NCBI RefSeq assembly: GCF_001423495.1
Contig: NZ_LMOG01000006.1
Location: 94,024-158,023 of the forward strand
DNA length: 64,000 nt
Source of the DNA: Xanthomonas sp. Leaf131
GTDB lineage: Bacteria > Pseudomonadota > Gammaproteobacteria > Xanthomonadales > Xanthomonadaceae
Reading direction: 5' to 3'
This document shows positions 54,249 through 63,664 of the stretch, piece by piece. The notes below the pieces were generated by a model. That model worked only from the letters and a program-made list of their open reading frames with translations. It did not search any database and was not told the DNA's origin. How positions within the stretch are numbered: the first letter of the stretch is position 1; the number at the start of each line of letters is the position of its first letter. Position numbers and translations under genes: made by a program.

Positions 54249-56777
54249 ATGCAGGCGAAACGGAATGCGCAAGGCTGGCGGCAGCACACATGGGCGTGGG
54301 CGGGCGCAGGAGCGCTGGCGTTGAGTGCGCCGTTGCTGGCAGGTGCGGCCAGCACACCGGTCGCCCAGCCCGCTGCCGCGGCGAGCAGCGGGTATCAGCT
54401 GCCCTCCAAGGCGCTGCAGGCGGTGGTCGACGCACCGCGCGCGCCGCTGCTGCACCTCTCGCCCAAACGCGATCTGGCGGCGATGCTGCAAATGCCGCCG
54501 CTGCCGGAGATTGCCGAGGTGGCCCAACCCGAGCTCAAGCTGGCCGGCCTGCGCATCCATCCCAAGACCTTCGCCAGCAGCCGGTTTTCCTTCGCCGGCA
54601 AGCTGTGGCTGCTGTCGGTAGCCGATGGCAGCGAGCGGCAGATTGCCGGGCTGCCGACGCCGTTGTCGCTGGCGACGTTGAGCTGGTCGCCGGATCAGCG
54701 CTACCTGGCGTTCCGCCGCGAGGATGCGACCAGCGGCGCCAACGAGCTGTGGCTGGTCGACGTGGCGGCCGGGCAGGCGCGGCGGTTGGTGGCCGGTTTG
54801 AACACCAGCGTCAACGACGATCTACGCTGGTTGCCCGATGGCAGCGGCCTGCTGCTGCAGCAACAGGTGGCAGGGCAGGGCGCGCCGCCCACCCGCGATG
54901 CGGTGCCGGACGGCCCGGCGACTCAGCAGACCACTGCCGCGGCCGGCGTGCGCTCGCTGCCGACCTATCAGGACCTGCTGCGCAACGAGGTCGATGCGCG
55001 CGTGTTCGAGTACTACGCCACCGGCCAGCCGATCATCGTCAGCGTCACCGGGCAGGTGCGCCCGATCGCCGCGCCCGGTATCTATCTCAACCTGTCGGTG
55101 TCGCCGGATGGGCGTTACATTCTGAGCGAACGCAGCGAGCGGCCGTTCTCGTATGTGGTGCCGGTAGACAATTTCGCGCGTCGCATCGAGGTGCTGGACC
55201 TGCAGGGCAAGCTGGTGCGGCAGATCGCCAAGCTGCCGCTGGTGGAAGGCCTGCCGACCGGCAACGACGCAGTGCCCACCGGCGTGCGCGACATCGCCTG
55301 GCGCGTTGATGCACCGGCCACGTTGGTCTGGGCTGAAGCGCAGGACGGCGGCGACCCGGCACGCGCCAGCAAGATCCGCGATGCGGTGCTGATGCAGGCT
55401 GCGCCGTTCGCGCGCGCGCCGGTCACGCTGGCGCAGTTGGGTAGCCGCTTCGAAGGCATCCAGTGGGGCCGTGGCGATCTGGCCATCCTCAGCGAGAGCT
55501 GGTGGAAGACCCGCCGCACCAAGCAGTGGCGTATCGCACCGGATCAACCGCAGCGCGCACCCGAGCTGCTGTGGGATCGTTCCTCGCAGGACCGCTATAA
55601 CGATCCCGGCACGCCGGCGACGGTGGCCGATGGCAAGGGCCGCCCGCTGCTGCAGACCAGCGCCGATGGCAACAGCCTGTTCCTGCTCGGCAAGGGCGCC
55701 TCGCCGGAAGGCGACCGCCCGTTCGTGGACCGCTTCGATCTGCAAAGCAAGCGCGCTACGCGCTTGTTCCATTCGCAGGCGCCGAGTTATTCCGCACCGT
55801 TGGCGTTGCTGGATGCGCAAGGCACGCAGTTGCTGCTCAGCCGCGAATCGCCTGAAGAACCGGCCAACTATTTCGTGCAGGCGCTGGGCGATGCAGCCCC
55901 TGCACCGCGCGCATTGACGCACTTCGCGCACCCGTTGCCACAGCTGCGCGGCGTGCAGAAGGAGCAGATCCGCTACAAGCGCGCCGATGGCGTGGACCTC
56001 ACCGCCACGCTGTTGCTGCCGCCGAACTACGACCCCAAGCGCGACGGCCCGCGGCCGCTGCTGATGTGGGCCTACCCGGGTGAGTTCAAGAGTGCCGACA
56101 CCGCCAGCCAGGTCACCGATTCGCCGTACCGCTTCAACGCGATCAGCTACTGGGGCCCGCAGGCGTTTCTGGCGATCGGCTACGTGGTGCTCAACAACCC
56201 GACCATGCCGATCGTCGGCGAAGGCGATGCCGAACCCAACGACACCTATCTGCCGCAGTTGATCGCCGACGCGCAGGCGGCAGTGGACGAAGTGGTACGG
56301 CGCGGTGTCACCGATCGCGAGCACATCGCCATCGGCGGGCATTCCTACGGCGCTTTCATGACCGCCAATCTGCTCGCGCATACGCGGCTGTTCAAGGCCG
56401 GCATCGCGCGCAGCGGCGCGTATAACCGCTCGCTCACGCCATTCGGTTTCCAGGCCGAAGAACGCAACTACTGGCAGGCGCAATCGGTGTATCAGGCGAT
56501 GTCGCCGTTCAACTACGCCGACAAGATCAAGGACCCGCTGCTGCTGATCCACGGCCAGGACGACAACAACACCGGCACCTTTCCGATCCAGAGCGAGCGC
56601 ATGTTCGCCGCAATCAAGGGGCTTGGCGGTAATGCGCGGCTGGTGATGCTGCCCAATGAGTCGCATGCGTATCGTGCGCGGCAGTCGATCCTGCAGATGC
56701 TGGCCGAGAGCGAGCAGTGGTTGAAGACCTATCTCGGCGAGCCGGTGAAGGCGAAGGACGCTACGCGCACGCGTTGA
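54249..56777 (+). CDS. S9 family prolyl-oligopeptidase-type peptidase, exported (glutamyl-peptidase-like)
   Basis: This 842-residue exported serine peptidase has an N-terminal signal-like segment (WAWAGAGALALSAPLLAGAAS), a beta-propeller (about 100-580) and an alpha/beta-hydrolase domain with GGHSYGAFM (Ser699), Asp771/772 in HGQDDN and His806 in NESHAYR. The closest architecture is the S9D glutamyl endopeptidase group. ATG 54249 is preferred, with CGGAG 7-8 nt upstream; ATG 54216 would add 11 residues and mask the signal peptide. Confidence 0.87.
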   Translation: MQAKRNAQGWRQHTWAWAGAGALALSAPLLAGAASTPVAQPAAAASSGYQLPSKALQAVVDAPRAPLLHLSPKRDLAAMLQMPPLPEIAEVAQPELKLAGLRIHPKTFASSRFSFAGKLWLLSVADGSERQIAGLPTPLSLATLSWSPDQRYLAFRREDATSGANELWLVDVAAGQARRLVAGLNTSVNDDLRWLPDGSGLLLQQQVAGQGAPPTRDAVPDGPATQQTTAAAGVRSLPTYQDLLRNEVDARVFEYYATGQPIIVSVTGQVRPIAAPGIYLNLSVSPDGRYILSERSERPFSYVVPVDNFARRIEVLDLQGKLVRQIAKLPLVEGLPTGNDAVPTGVRDIAWRVDAPATLVWAEAQDGGDPARASKIRDAVLMQAAPFARAPVTLAQLGSRFEGIQWGRGDLAILSESWWKTRRTKQWRIAPDQPQRAPELLWDRSSQDRYNDPGTPATVADGKGRPLLQTSADGNSLFLLGKGASPEGDRPFVDRFDLQSKRATRLFHSQAPSYSAPLALLDAQGTQLLLSRESPEEPANYFVQALGDAAPAPRALTHFAHPLPQLRGVQKEQIRYKRADGVDLTATLLLPPNYDPKRDGPRPLLMWAYPGEFKSADTASQVTDSPYRFNAISYWGPQAFLAIGYVVLNNPTMPIVGEGDAEPNDTYLPQLIADAQAAVDEVVRRGVTDREHIAIGGHSYGAFMTANLLAHTRLFKAGIARSGAYNRSLTPFGFQAEERNYWQAQSVYQAMSPFNYADKIKDPLLLIHGQDDNNTGTFPIQSERMFAAIKGLGGNARLVMLPNESHAYRARQSILQMLAESEQWLKTYLGEPVKAKDATRTR

Positions 56778-56798
56778 TCGAGAGTGCGCTGGCACCCC

Positions 56799-56866
56799 GT
56801 AGGAGCGCGCTCGCGCGCGATGAGGCGTCATCGATAAAGCTTCGTCGCGCCCGGGTGCGCTCCTAC
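56799..56866. repeat. GTAGGAGCGC inverted pair 1
   Basis: GTAGGAGCGCGCTCGCGCGC (from 56799) faces an inverted arm ending GCGCTCCTAC (56857-56866). The arms are about 25 nt and enclose about 20 nt. This is a REP-like dispersed element able to form a stable hairpin. Confidence 0.75.
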
Positions 56867-56935
56867 GGTGGATGCGGCCGCCGCGCTTCCCGGGAAGATT
56901 CGCTGCGGCCGTCCACACGATTGCCGCGATCACCC

Positions 56936-57053
56936 GTAGGAGCGCACCTGGGCGCGACGGGGCATGACCAGGACAGCCACACCGCGTAGAAGCGGGCTTG
57001 CCCGCGATGGGGAATTACCGGGAAAGCCCCATCGCGCGTCAGCGCGCTCCTAC
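56936..57053. repeat. GTAGGAGCGC arms, cluster 2
   Basis: A plus-strand arm GTAGGAGCGCACCTGGGCGC (from 56936) is followed by a diverged GTAGAAGCGGGCTTGCCCGC arm (from about 56986) and an inverted arm that ends GCGCTCCTAC (57044-57053). The last two enclose GGGGAATTACCGGGAAAGCCCC and could fold together. Confidence 0.7.
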
Positions 57054-57179
57054 GAGAGTCATCGGACAGAGCACTGGCACACGATGGTTGGTGTTGAAAC
57101 CGTCGCGCTTGTCGCAACCCTCTAATCCTTTTGGGTTAGTCTTCGACGACTTTGCGCTTGAAGAGGGTGTGCGTTTCCG

Positions 57180-59894
57180 ATGAACGAGTACCGCAGCAGT
57201 CTTGTGTTCGCTACCCCCGATCTTGCCTTGCGCGACGATGTGCGTCGGCTCGGTGCACTGGTCGGTGACCTGCTCGCCGAGCAGGTCTCTGCGGAATTTC
57301 TCGATGAGATCGAACGCGTCCGCACCACCGCCATTGCCCGGCGCGAGAGCGATGCGCCGCCGTCCACGCTGAGCGAGCAACTGGCTGGGCGCGAGCCACG
57401 CGAAGCCGAGTCGCTGGTGCGCGCCTTCAGCACCTATTTCCAGGTGGTCAACATCGCCGAGCGCGTGCATCGCATCCGCCGCCGCCGCGAGTACCAGCGC
57501 AGCGGCACCGACACCCCGCAGCCGGATGGCCTGCACGATGCATTGCGCCGGCTCAAGGCGCAGGGCGTGACACTGGAAGAACTCAGTGTGTGGCTGCCGC
57601 GCATCGACGTGGAGCCGGTGTTCACCGCGCACCCCACCGAAGCGGTGCGGCGCGCGCTGCTGGAAAAAGAACAGCTGATGGTCGCCAGCCTGGTCGACAA
57701 TCTGGATGGCATGCGCACGCCCAACGAGCGCGCCACCGATGCGGCGCGCTTCCGCATGGCCTTGACCGCTTCCTGGCAGACCGCCGATTCCTCGCCGGTG
57801 CGTCCCACCGTGGAAGACGAGCGCGAGCATGTGGGGTTCTATCTCACCCAGGTGCTGTATCGCGTGGTGCCGGTGATGTACGAAACCCTCGAACACGCCA
57901 TCGAAGAAACCTACGGCAGCGTGCCGACCTTGCCGCGGCTGCTGCGCTTCGGTACCTGGGTCGGCGGCGACATGGACGGCAATCCCAATGTGGATGCCAC
58001 CACCATCGCCGGCACGCTGGATGCACAACGCCGCGCGGTGCTGGATCGCTATCGAAACGAGTTGTGGCAACTGGCCAGCCTGCTCAGCCAGTCGACCACG
58101 CTGGTGGCAGTCAGTGCGGAATTGAGCGAGCAACTGGAGCGCTACCGCGCACTGCTGCCGGAGGACGCCGCACGCTCGCGTCCGCGCCACGGCGACATGC
58201 CGTACCGGCTGCTCAACGATCTGATGCGCGCGCGCCTGCAGGCCACGCTGGACGATGCCGACGGCGCCTATACCGCCCCGTCCGAGCTGGAACACGATCT
58301 GCAATTGATCCTGGACAGCCTGCAGGCCAACAAGGGCCTGCACGCCGGTTGGTTCGCGGTGCGCCGTCTGTTGTGGCGCGTGCGCACGTTCGGCTTCCAT
58401 CTGGCCCGCCTGGATGTACGCCAGGAATCGAGCGTGCATGCGCGCGCGGTGGCCGATGCACTCGGCCAGGCGGATTGGGACGAACAGGACGCCAAAGAAC
58501 GCGCTGCCTTGCTCGGCCCGTATGCATCCGGCGAACAGGCCTTGCCGCGCGTGGCCGACGAAGGCAACGCACGGCTGGATGCGGTGTTCGCCGCGCTCGC
58601 CGATGCACGCAGCCGCCACGGCGCCGATGCGCTGGGCAGCTACATCATCTCGATGGCGCACAACCGCGCCGACGTACTCACCGTGCTCGCGCTGGCGCGA
58701 CGCGGCGGCCTGGTCGACGACGCCGGCGCCGTGCCGCTGGATATCGTGCCGCTGTTCGAAACCGTGGACGATCTGCGCGGCGGCACCGGCACCGTGCAGG
58801 ATCTGCTCGCCGACCCGGTCTATCGTCAGCATCTGGCCGCGCGCGGCGATACGCAGATGGTGATGCTCGGTTATTCGGACAGCGGCAAGGACGGCGGCAT
58901 CACTGCCTCGCGTTGGGGCCTGCAACGCGCGCAGGTGGAATTGCTGGAAGCCGCTGCCGAGCTGGGCGTGCGGTTGACCTTCTTCCACGGCCGTGGCGGC
59001 TCGATCGCGCGTGGCGGCGGCAAGACCAGCCGTGCGCTGGATGCCGCACCGCGCGGCAGTGTCGATGGCCGCCTGCGCGTCACCGAGCAGGGCGAGGTGA
59101 TCCATCGCAAGTACGGCATTCGTGCCTTGGCATTGCGCTCGCTGGAACAGATGACCGGCGCGGTGCTGCTCTCCAGCCTGCGCCCGCGTGCGCCCGAGCC
59201 GCGCGAGGATCGCTGGCGCCCGGTGATGGATCTGGTGGCCGAACAAAGCACGGTGGCGTATCGCGCCTTCGTTGGCGCACCGGATTTCATGCAGTACTTC
59301 CGCCGCGCCACGCCGATCGATGTGATCGAACGCATGACCCTGGGCTCGCGCCCGTCGCGCCGGCTCGGCCAGGACGCGGCGTTGTCCAATCTGCGCGCGA
59401 TTCCGTGGGTGTTCGCGTGGAGCCAGGCGCGTGCGGTGATCCCGGGCTGGTACGGCGTGGGCAGCGGCCTGCAGGCGGCAGTGGATGCCGGACATGAAGA
59501 GACCTTGCGCGAGATGGCGCAGGACTGGCCGTTCTTCCGCACCTTCCTGGACGATGTGGCGATGGTGTTGTCCAAGGGCGATATCAACATTGCCGAGCTG
59601 TTTTCGCGGCTGTCGGGATATCTGCATGAGCGGTTTTTCCCGGGCATTCGCGACGAACTGGCGTTGACCAAGGGCTGGGTCAAGGCGTTGACCGGCCAGC
59701 AATCGCTGCTGCAGCACGACCCGCGGCTGGCATTGTCGATCCGCCTGCGCAACCCGTACATCGACCCGATCAGCGTGTTGCAGGTGGATCTGCTGCAACG
59801 CTGGCGCGCCACCGATGGCGAAGACGATGAGCTGCTGCGCGCGCTGGTGGCCTGCGTCAACGGCGTTTCGCAAGGCGTGCAGAACACCGGCTGA
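57180..59894 (+). CDS. ppc: Ppc, phosphoenolpyruvate carboxylase
   Basis: Ppc fixes bicarbonate on PEP to make oxaloacetate, replenishing the TCA cycle. The 904-residue protein shows all signatures: VFTAHPTEA with catalytic His151, [39 protein letters not shown] and [13 protein letters not shown], and the C-terminal NG(I/V)SQGVQNTG with a terminal Gly. ATG 57180 is the first conserved start. The TetR gene follows after 133 nt. Confidence 0.97.
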   Translation: MNEYRSSLVFATPDLALRDDVRRLGALVGDLLAEQVSAEFLDEIERVRTTAIARRESDAPPSTLSEQLAGREPREAESLVRAFSTYFQVVNIAERVHRIRRRREYQRSGTDTPQPDGLHDALRRLKAQGVTLEELSVWLPRIDVEPVFTAHPTEAVRRALLEKEQLMVASLVDNLDGMRTPNERATDAARFRMALTASWQTADSSPVRPTVEDEREHVGFYLTQVLYRVVPVMYETLEHAIEETYGSVPTLPRLLRFGTWVGGDMDGNPNVDATTIAGTLDAQRRAVLDRYRNELWQLASLLSQSTTLVAVSAELSEQLERYRALLPEDAARSRPRHGDMPYRLLNDLMRARLQATLDDADGAYTAPSELEHDLQLILDSLQANKGLHAGWFAVRRLLWRVRTFGFHLARLDVRQESSVHARAVADALGQADWDEQDAKERAALLGPYASGEQALPRVADEGNARLDAVFAALADARSRHGADALGSYIISMAHNRADVLTVLALARRGGLVDDAGAVPLDIVPLFETVDDLRGGTGTVQDLLADPVYRQHLAARGDTQMVMLGYSDSGKDGGITASRWGLQRAQVELLEAAAELGVRLTFFHGRGGSIARGGGKTSRALDAAPRGSVDGRLRVTEQGEVIHRKYGIRALALRSLEQMTGAVLLSSLRPRAPEPREDRWRPVMDLVAEQSTVAYRAFVGAPDFMQYFRRATPIDVIERMTLGSRPSRRLGQDAALSNLRAIPWVFAWSQARAVIPGWYGVGSGLQAAVDAGHEETLREMAQDWPFFRTFLDDVAMVLSKGDINIAELFSRLSGYLHERFFPGIRDELALTKGWVKALTGQQSLLQHDPRLALSIRLRNPYIDPISVLQVDLLQRWRATDGEDDELLRALVACVNGVSQGVQNTG

Positions 59895-59934
59895 TCCGGT
59901 CTGCCGGCCCCGGCGGTCGAATCGGGCTGCCTGG

Positions 59935-60016
59935 TCAGACCGTCTGATCAGACCGTTGGTCGGAGAGCGCGCACAATCATCAAGCGGACTCTGGCGTTAC
60001 CGGACAAATCTGTCCG
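59935..60016 (+). promoter_or_regulatory. Candidate TetR operators upstream of the DUF4105 operon
   Basis: Three signals lie in the 133-nt gap: a direct repeat TCAGACCGT (59935-59943 and 59948-59956), a perfect 12-bp palindrome GTCTGATCAGAC (59942-59953) straddling it, and CGGACA-AATC-TGTCCG (60001-60016), 11 nt before the TetR start. The last would sit at the promoter or ribosome-binding site and suits autorepression. Confidence 0.55.
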
Positions 60017-60027
60017 ATAATGCCGCG

Positions 60028-60600
60028 ATGACGACTCCCCGCCCCGATGCCGCGCTACGCCGCCGGCAGATACTCGATGCCGCCGACGAAGTGTTCAGCG
60101 AACACGGCGTCAATGCCCCGCTGGAACTAGTGGTCGAACGTGCCGGCCTTGGCCGCGCCACGCTGTACCGCAATTTTCCCGATCGGCTCGCGCTGATGAC
60201 CGCGCTGATGACCCGTGGCCTGGATGGCCTGGAACGGCTCGCCGCCGATCTGGGCGAGCGCCCGGACGGGCTGGCGGTGCTGCTGCACGACGTGGCCGAG
60301 CACATCGCCCAATCCGCTCCGCTGGTGGATTTCTGGCGTTCGATCGAACGCGCACATCCGGCGGTGGAAACCGCCGATCGGCGTGTGGTGCGCATCTTTC
60401 TGCCGTTCGTGCATCGTGCCCGCGACGCCGGCCTGTGCCGCGCCGATGTCGACGACGAGCAACTGCTGCTGGTGATCGACATGCTGGGCAGCTGCCTGCG
60501 CGGCAATGACGAATCCGAACGCAAACGGCTTGCCCATCGCTCGGCCGATCTGCTGATGCATGCCCTGGGCATGCAGGTCCCGGAAGGCGGTACGCGATGA
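60028..60600 (+). CDS. TetR/AcrR family transcriptional regulator
   Basis: This 190-residue regulator has an N-terminal TetR helix-turn-helix (RRRQILDAADEVFSEHGV, then LELVVERAGLGRATLYRNFPDR) and a ligand-binding helical domain ending AHRSADLLMHALGMQV. The ligand is unknown. It is the first gene of a three-gene operon; its stop overlaps the DUF4105 start (ATGA). Palindromes in the upstream gap suggest self-regulation. Confidence 0.9.
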   Translation: MTTPRPDAALRRRQILDAADEVFSEHGVNAPLELVVERAGLGRATLYRNFPDRLALMTALMTRGLDGLERLAADLGERPDGLAVLLHDVAEHIAQSAPLVDFWRSIERAHPAVETADRRVVRIFLPFVHRARDAGLCRADVDDEQLLLVIDMLGSCLRGNDESERKRLAHRSADLLMHALGMQVPEGGTR

Positions 60601-61634
60601 CACCGGCCACGCGGTCCCGCATCGGGCGCTTGGCGCTGCGCGTGGTGCTGGTGCTGGCCGCGCTCTGGGGCGGTCTTGCGATTTACTTCGCCCTCACCGG
60701 CAATGCGTTCGTGCGCATGGCCTGGGTGGGCTCGTGGTGCGCGATGGCGCTTGCGGCCTTGTGGGGGTTGCGGCGTGGCCGCGAGAACTGGGCATTGGTG
60801 GGCATCTTCGGTGCCGCGTTTGCGGTGCTGGCGGTGTCGTGGTGGATGATGCAGCCCAGCCAGGACCGCGACTGGGCAGACGATGTCGCCCAACGCCTGC
60901 AGCCCGACGTGCGCGGCAACATCGTCACGCTGCACAACGTGCGCAATTTCGATTGGCAGAGCGAAACCAACTACCAACCGCGCTGGGAAACCCGACGCTA
61001 CGATCTGGACCGCCTGGTCAGCGCGGATCTGGCGTTGTCGTACTGGATGGGTCCGGCGATCGCGCACACGCTGGTGTCGTTCGGTTTCGACGACGGCTCG
61101 CACGTGGTGTTCTCGCTGGAAATCCGCAAGGAACGCGGCGAGTCGTTCTCGGCATTGGGCGGGTTTTTCCGCAGTTTCGAAGAAACCCTGGTGGCCGCCG
61201 ACGAGCGCGACATCCTGCGCGTGCGCACCAATGTGCGTGGCGAGGATATGTATCTGTATCGGCTGGCGATTCCCAAGGCCGGTCTGCGCCGCATGTTCAT
61301 GGGTTATGTGGGCCTGGCCAACGACTTGAATCGCGCGCCGGCGTTCTACAACACGCTCACCAGCAACTGCACCACGATTGTGTTCGCGCTGGTGCGGCAA
61401 TTGCAGCCCACCTTGCCGCTGGATCATCGCCTGCTGCTGTCCGGCTACGCAGACGCATACGCCTACGATCATCAGGGTCTGCTGCCGGGCTACGACTTCG
61501 CTACCTTGAAGCAGCGCGGGCATTTCACCGCACGTGCGATCGCCGCCGATAAAGCAGCCGATTTCTCCGAGCGCATCCGTGTCGGCATGCCGCAGGCGCC
61601 AGCGCCGGCCGCCGCCGCGAGCGCACCCCGGTGA
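60597..61634 (+). CDS. DUF4105 membrane protein
   Basis: This 345-residue protein has two to three N-terminal membrane helices (about 10-32, 38-55, 64-82) and a periplasmic-looking DUF4105 domain with HNVRNFDWQSETNY, LSYWMGPAIAHTLVSFGF and the conserved FYNTLTSNCTTIVFALVRQ. The Asn-Cys-Thr motif suggests a papain-like (NlpC-related) catalytic Cys. An Ala/Pro-rich tail ends the protein. It overlaps both neighbours by 4 nt, so it is part of a tightly coupled unit. Confidence 0.83.
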   Translation: MTPATRSRIGRLALRVVLVLAALWGGLAIYFALTGNAFVRMAWVGSWCAMALAALWGLRRGRENWALVGIFGAAFAVLAVSWWMMQPSQDRDWADDVAQRLQPDVRGNIVTLHNVRNFDWQSETNYQPRWETRRYDLDRLVSADLALSYWMGPAIAHTLVSFGFDDGSHVVFSLEIRKERGESFSALGGFFRSFEETLVAADERDILRVRTNVRGEDMYLYRLAIPKAGLRRMFMGYVGLANDLNRAPAFYNTLTSNCTTIVFALVRQLQPTLPLDHRLLLSGYADAYAYDHQGLLPGYDFATLKQRGHFTARAIAADKAADFSERIRVGMPQAPAPAAAASAPR

Positions 61635-63664
61635 CGCCGCGCATGCGTGGACGGCGCACTGCCGCGCTATTGGCGGGTCTGTTGGCGAGCGTGTTGCTGA
61701 GCGGCTGCGCCATGGTCACGGTGCAATCGCGCAGCAGTGGCGATTACATCGCGCGCACGCGCGGCGATGTGCTCAGCACCGGCGCGTTGAGCCAGGCCAG
61801 CAGCGAGACGGTGCAGGTGGCCGGGCTGCAACCCAAGGCCTGCCGCAGCGACCCGTTGCCGTGCCTGCAGCAACTCACCGGCGTGGCGGGCATCGGCGAC
61901 GAGCGCCGGCTGGCAACCCAGGCCGAGCTATGGACCGCGCATGCAATGACCTTGAGCGCGCGCGACCCGGCGACGATGAGCGATGCCGCAGTGGACGCCT
62001 GGTTGGAAGCCGCACGTCACGCCTATGCGTACCTGTTTTTCAGCGCCCGCGCGCCCAGTGCACGTGCGTTCGAGAATCGTCAGACGCAGGTGCGCGATTA
62101 CTACAACTACGCAGTGCAGCAAGTGGTCGAGCGCCTGTTCGCACGCGCGCAGCAGACCGGCCAGACCGAGCGCGAGCCGACCGCGATAGGCCGCTGGCAG
62201 GTAGGCATCGACATGTCTGCATACCGGCTGCCGGGTGGCGGCAATACGCCGCGGGCGATCTTCGCCGCCTCGGCATTGCGCTTCAATGGCGTGCGCAGCA
62301 CCTATCGGCGCGATGGTTTTGGTGCCGAGCTGGTGGCCGAGGTGGACCCGCAAGTGGTTGGCGATCCTGCCGGGCTGGCCTTGCAACAAACCACCGCTTC
62401 AGTCGCATCGCCAGAGCGCCCGTTGCCTACTTTCAGCGAGATGCCGTACGCACCGGCAACGCTGCTGCTGCGCTTCGAAGGCGGCACGCTGGATGCCGTG
62501 CTACGCGGCCACACCGCCACCGTGGTGCCGTACGACCCGTATCGCCAGAACGAAGTGGTGTTGCACGGTCAGCGCGTGCCGCTGGCGGCCAACTTCACTG
62601 CGGCCTATGGCTTGTGGCTGGCTAAATCCGGCTTCGCTGCGCAATCGTTGCGTTCGATGCTGGGCAGCGCGCGCGGCATCGATCGCCCGCATCTGTATCT
62701 GATGCAGCCCTACGATCCCGATCGACGCGTGCTGCTGATGCTGCATGGCCTTGCCAGCAGCCCGGAAGCCTGGGTCAATGTGGCCAACGAGGTGATGGGC
62801 GATGAAACGCTGCGCCAGCGCTATCAGATCTGGCAGGTGTATTACCCGACCAACGCGCCGGTGGCGGTCAACCGCGCAGAAATCCAGGCATTGGTGGAGC
62901 GCAGCCTGCAGCACTTCGATCCGGCCGGCACTGCCATTGCATCGCACGACATGGTGTTGATCGGTCACAGCATGGGCGGGGTGATCGGGCGCTTGCTGGT
63001 GTCGTCTTCCGGCGATACGTTGTGGAATTCGTTGTTGGAAAACTACCGGCTGGAAGGCGAGCGCGGCGCACGCATACGCGCGAAGTTGTCGCCGCTGCTG
63101 CATTTTTCGCCACTGCCGCAAATCGACCGCGCCATCTTCATCGCCGCACCGCATCGCGGCACGCCGTTGGCCGAAGGCGGGCTGGGGCGCTTCGTTGGCC
63201 GCCTGGTGCGTTTGCCGATCGCTTTGCTGGATCGCTTCGGCGATGTATTTCAGGACCTTGCCAGCAGTGAGCGTGGCGGGCAGGGTGACGACCCGCGCCA
63301 CAAGCGGCGCTTGCTGCCGCCAACCAGTATCGACAATCTGCGGGATACCGACCCGTTCGTACGCGCCACGGTGGACCTGCCGATCTCTCCGCAGGTGCAT
63401 TACCACACCATCATCGGGCGCGAAAAACCACAGGTGCCGCTGGCCGATTCCGACGATGGTCTGGTGCCATATCGCAGCGCGCATCTGGACGGTGCCGAAT
63501 CCGAACTGGTGGTGACTTCCTGGCATAGCGTGCAGGAAACCCCGCAGGCGATTCTGGAGATCCGCCGCATCCTGCACGCGCAATTGCAGTCCGAAGCAGC
63601 GGGAAACACGGGTGCGCGCGGCGCGCAAGGCGAGACACCGGCTGCACCCTCGGCAACGCTCTAA
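61631..63664 (+). CDS. Lipoprotein alpha/beta-hydrolase (lipase/esterase-like)
   Basis: This 677-residue lipoprotein has lipobox LLSGC (Cys26 from GTG 61631; ATG 61643 is an alternative), a long N-terminal domain of about 360 residues not recognised, and a C-terminal alpha/beta-hydrolase fold with MLHGLASSPEAW, IGHSMGGVIGRL (nucleophile Ser447), AAPHRGTPLA and DGLVPYRSAHL with the acid/His region near SWHSVQE. It probably acts on a lipid or ester at the outer membrane or periplasm. It overlaps the DUF4105 gene by 4 nt. Confidence 0.83.
   Translation: MTPRMRGRRTAALLAGLLASVLLSGCAMVTVQSRSSGDYIARTRGDVLSTGALSQASSETVQVAGLQPKACRSDPLPCLQQLTGVAGIGDERRLATQAELWTAHAMTLSARDPATMSDAAVDAWLEAARHAYAYLFFSARAPSARAFENRQTQVRDYYNYAVQQVVERLFARAQQTGQTEREPTAIGRWQVGIDMSAYRLPGGGNTPRAIFAASALRFNGVRSTYRRDGFGAELVAEVDPQVVGDPAGLALQQTTASVASPERPLPTFSEMPYAPATLLLRFEGGTLDAVLRGHTATVVPYDPYRQNEVVLHGQRVPLAANFTAAYGLWLAKSGFAAQSLRSMLGSARGIDRPHLYLMQPYDPDRRVLLMLHGLASSPEAWVNVANEVMGDETLRQRYQIWQVYYPTNAPVAVNRAEIQALVERSLQHFDPAGTAIASHDMVLIGHSMGGVIGRLLVSSSGDTLWNSLLENYRLEGERGARIRAKLSPLLHFSPLPQIDRAIFIAAPHRGTPLAEGGLGRFVGRLVRLPIALLDRFGDVFQDLASSERGGQGDDPRHKRRLLPPTSIDNLRDTDPFVRATVDLPISPQVHYHTIIGREKPQVPLADSDDGLVPYRSAHLDGAESELVVTSWHSVQETPQAILEIRRILHAQLQSEAAGNTGARGAQGETPAAPSATL

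Larger units (their letters stand above)
56778..57179. other. Gene-free region with REP-like arms before ppc
   Basis: About 400 nt with no supported gene. It carries two clusters of GTAGGAGCGC arms (listed separately) and a possible ppc leader. GAGGG lies 12 nt before ppc, and TTGGGTTAG at about 57130 is AT-richer than its surroundings. Confidence 0.6.

Noticed and set aside
57039..59873. 944-codon open frame on the minus strand
   Set aside because: It is fully antisense to ppc. Long antisense frames are expected where third positions are mostly G or C, and the translation is Arg/His/Gln-rich with no domain.
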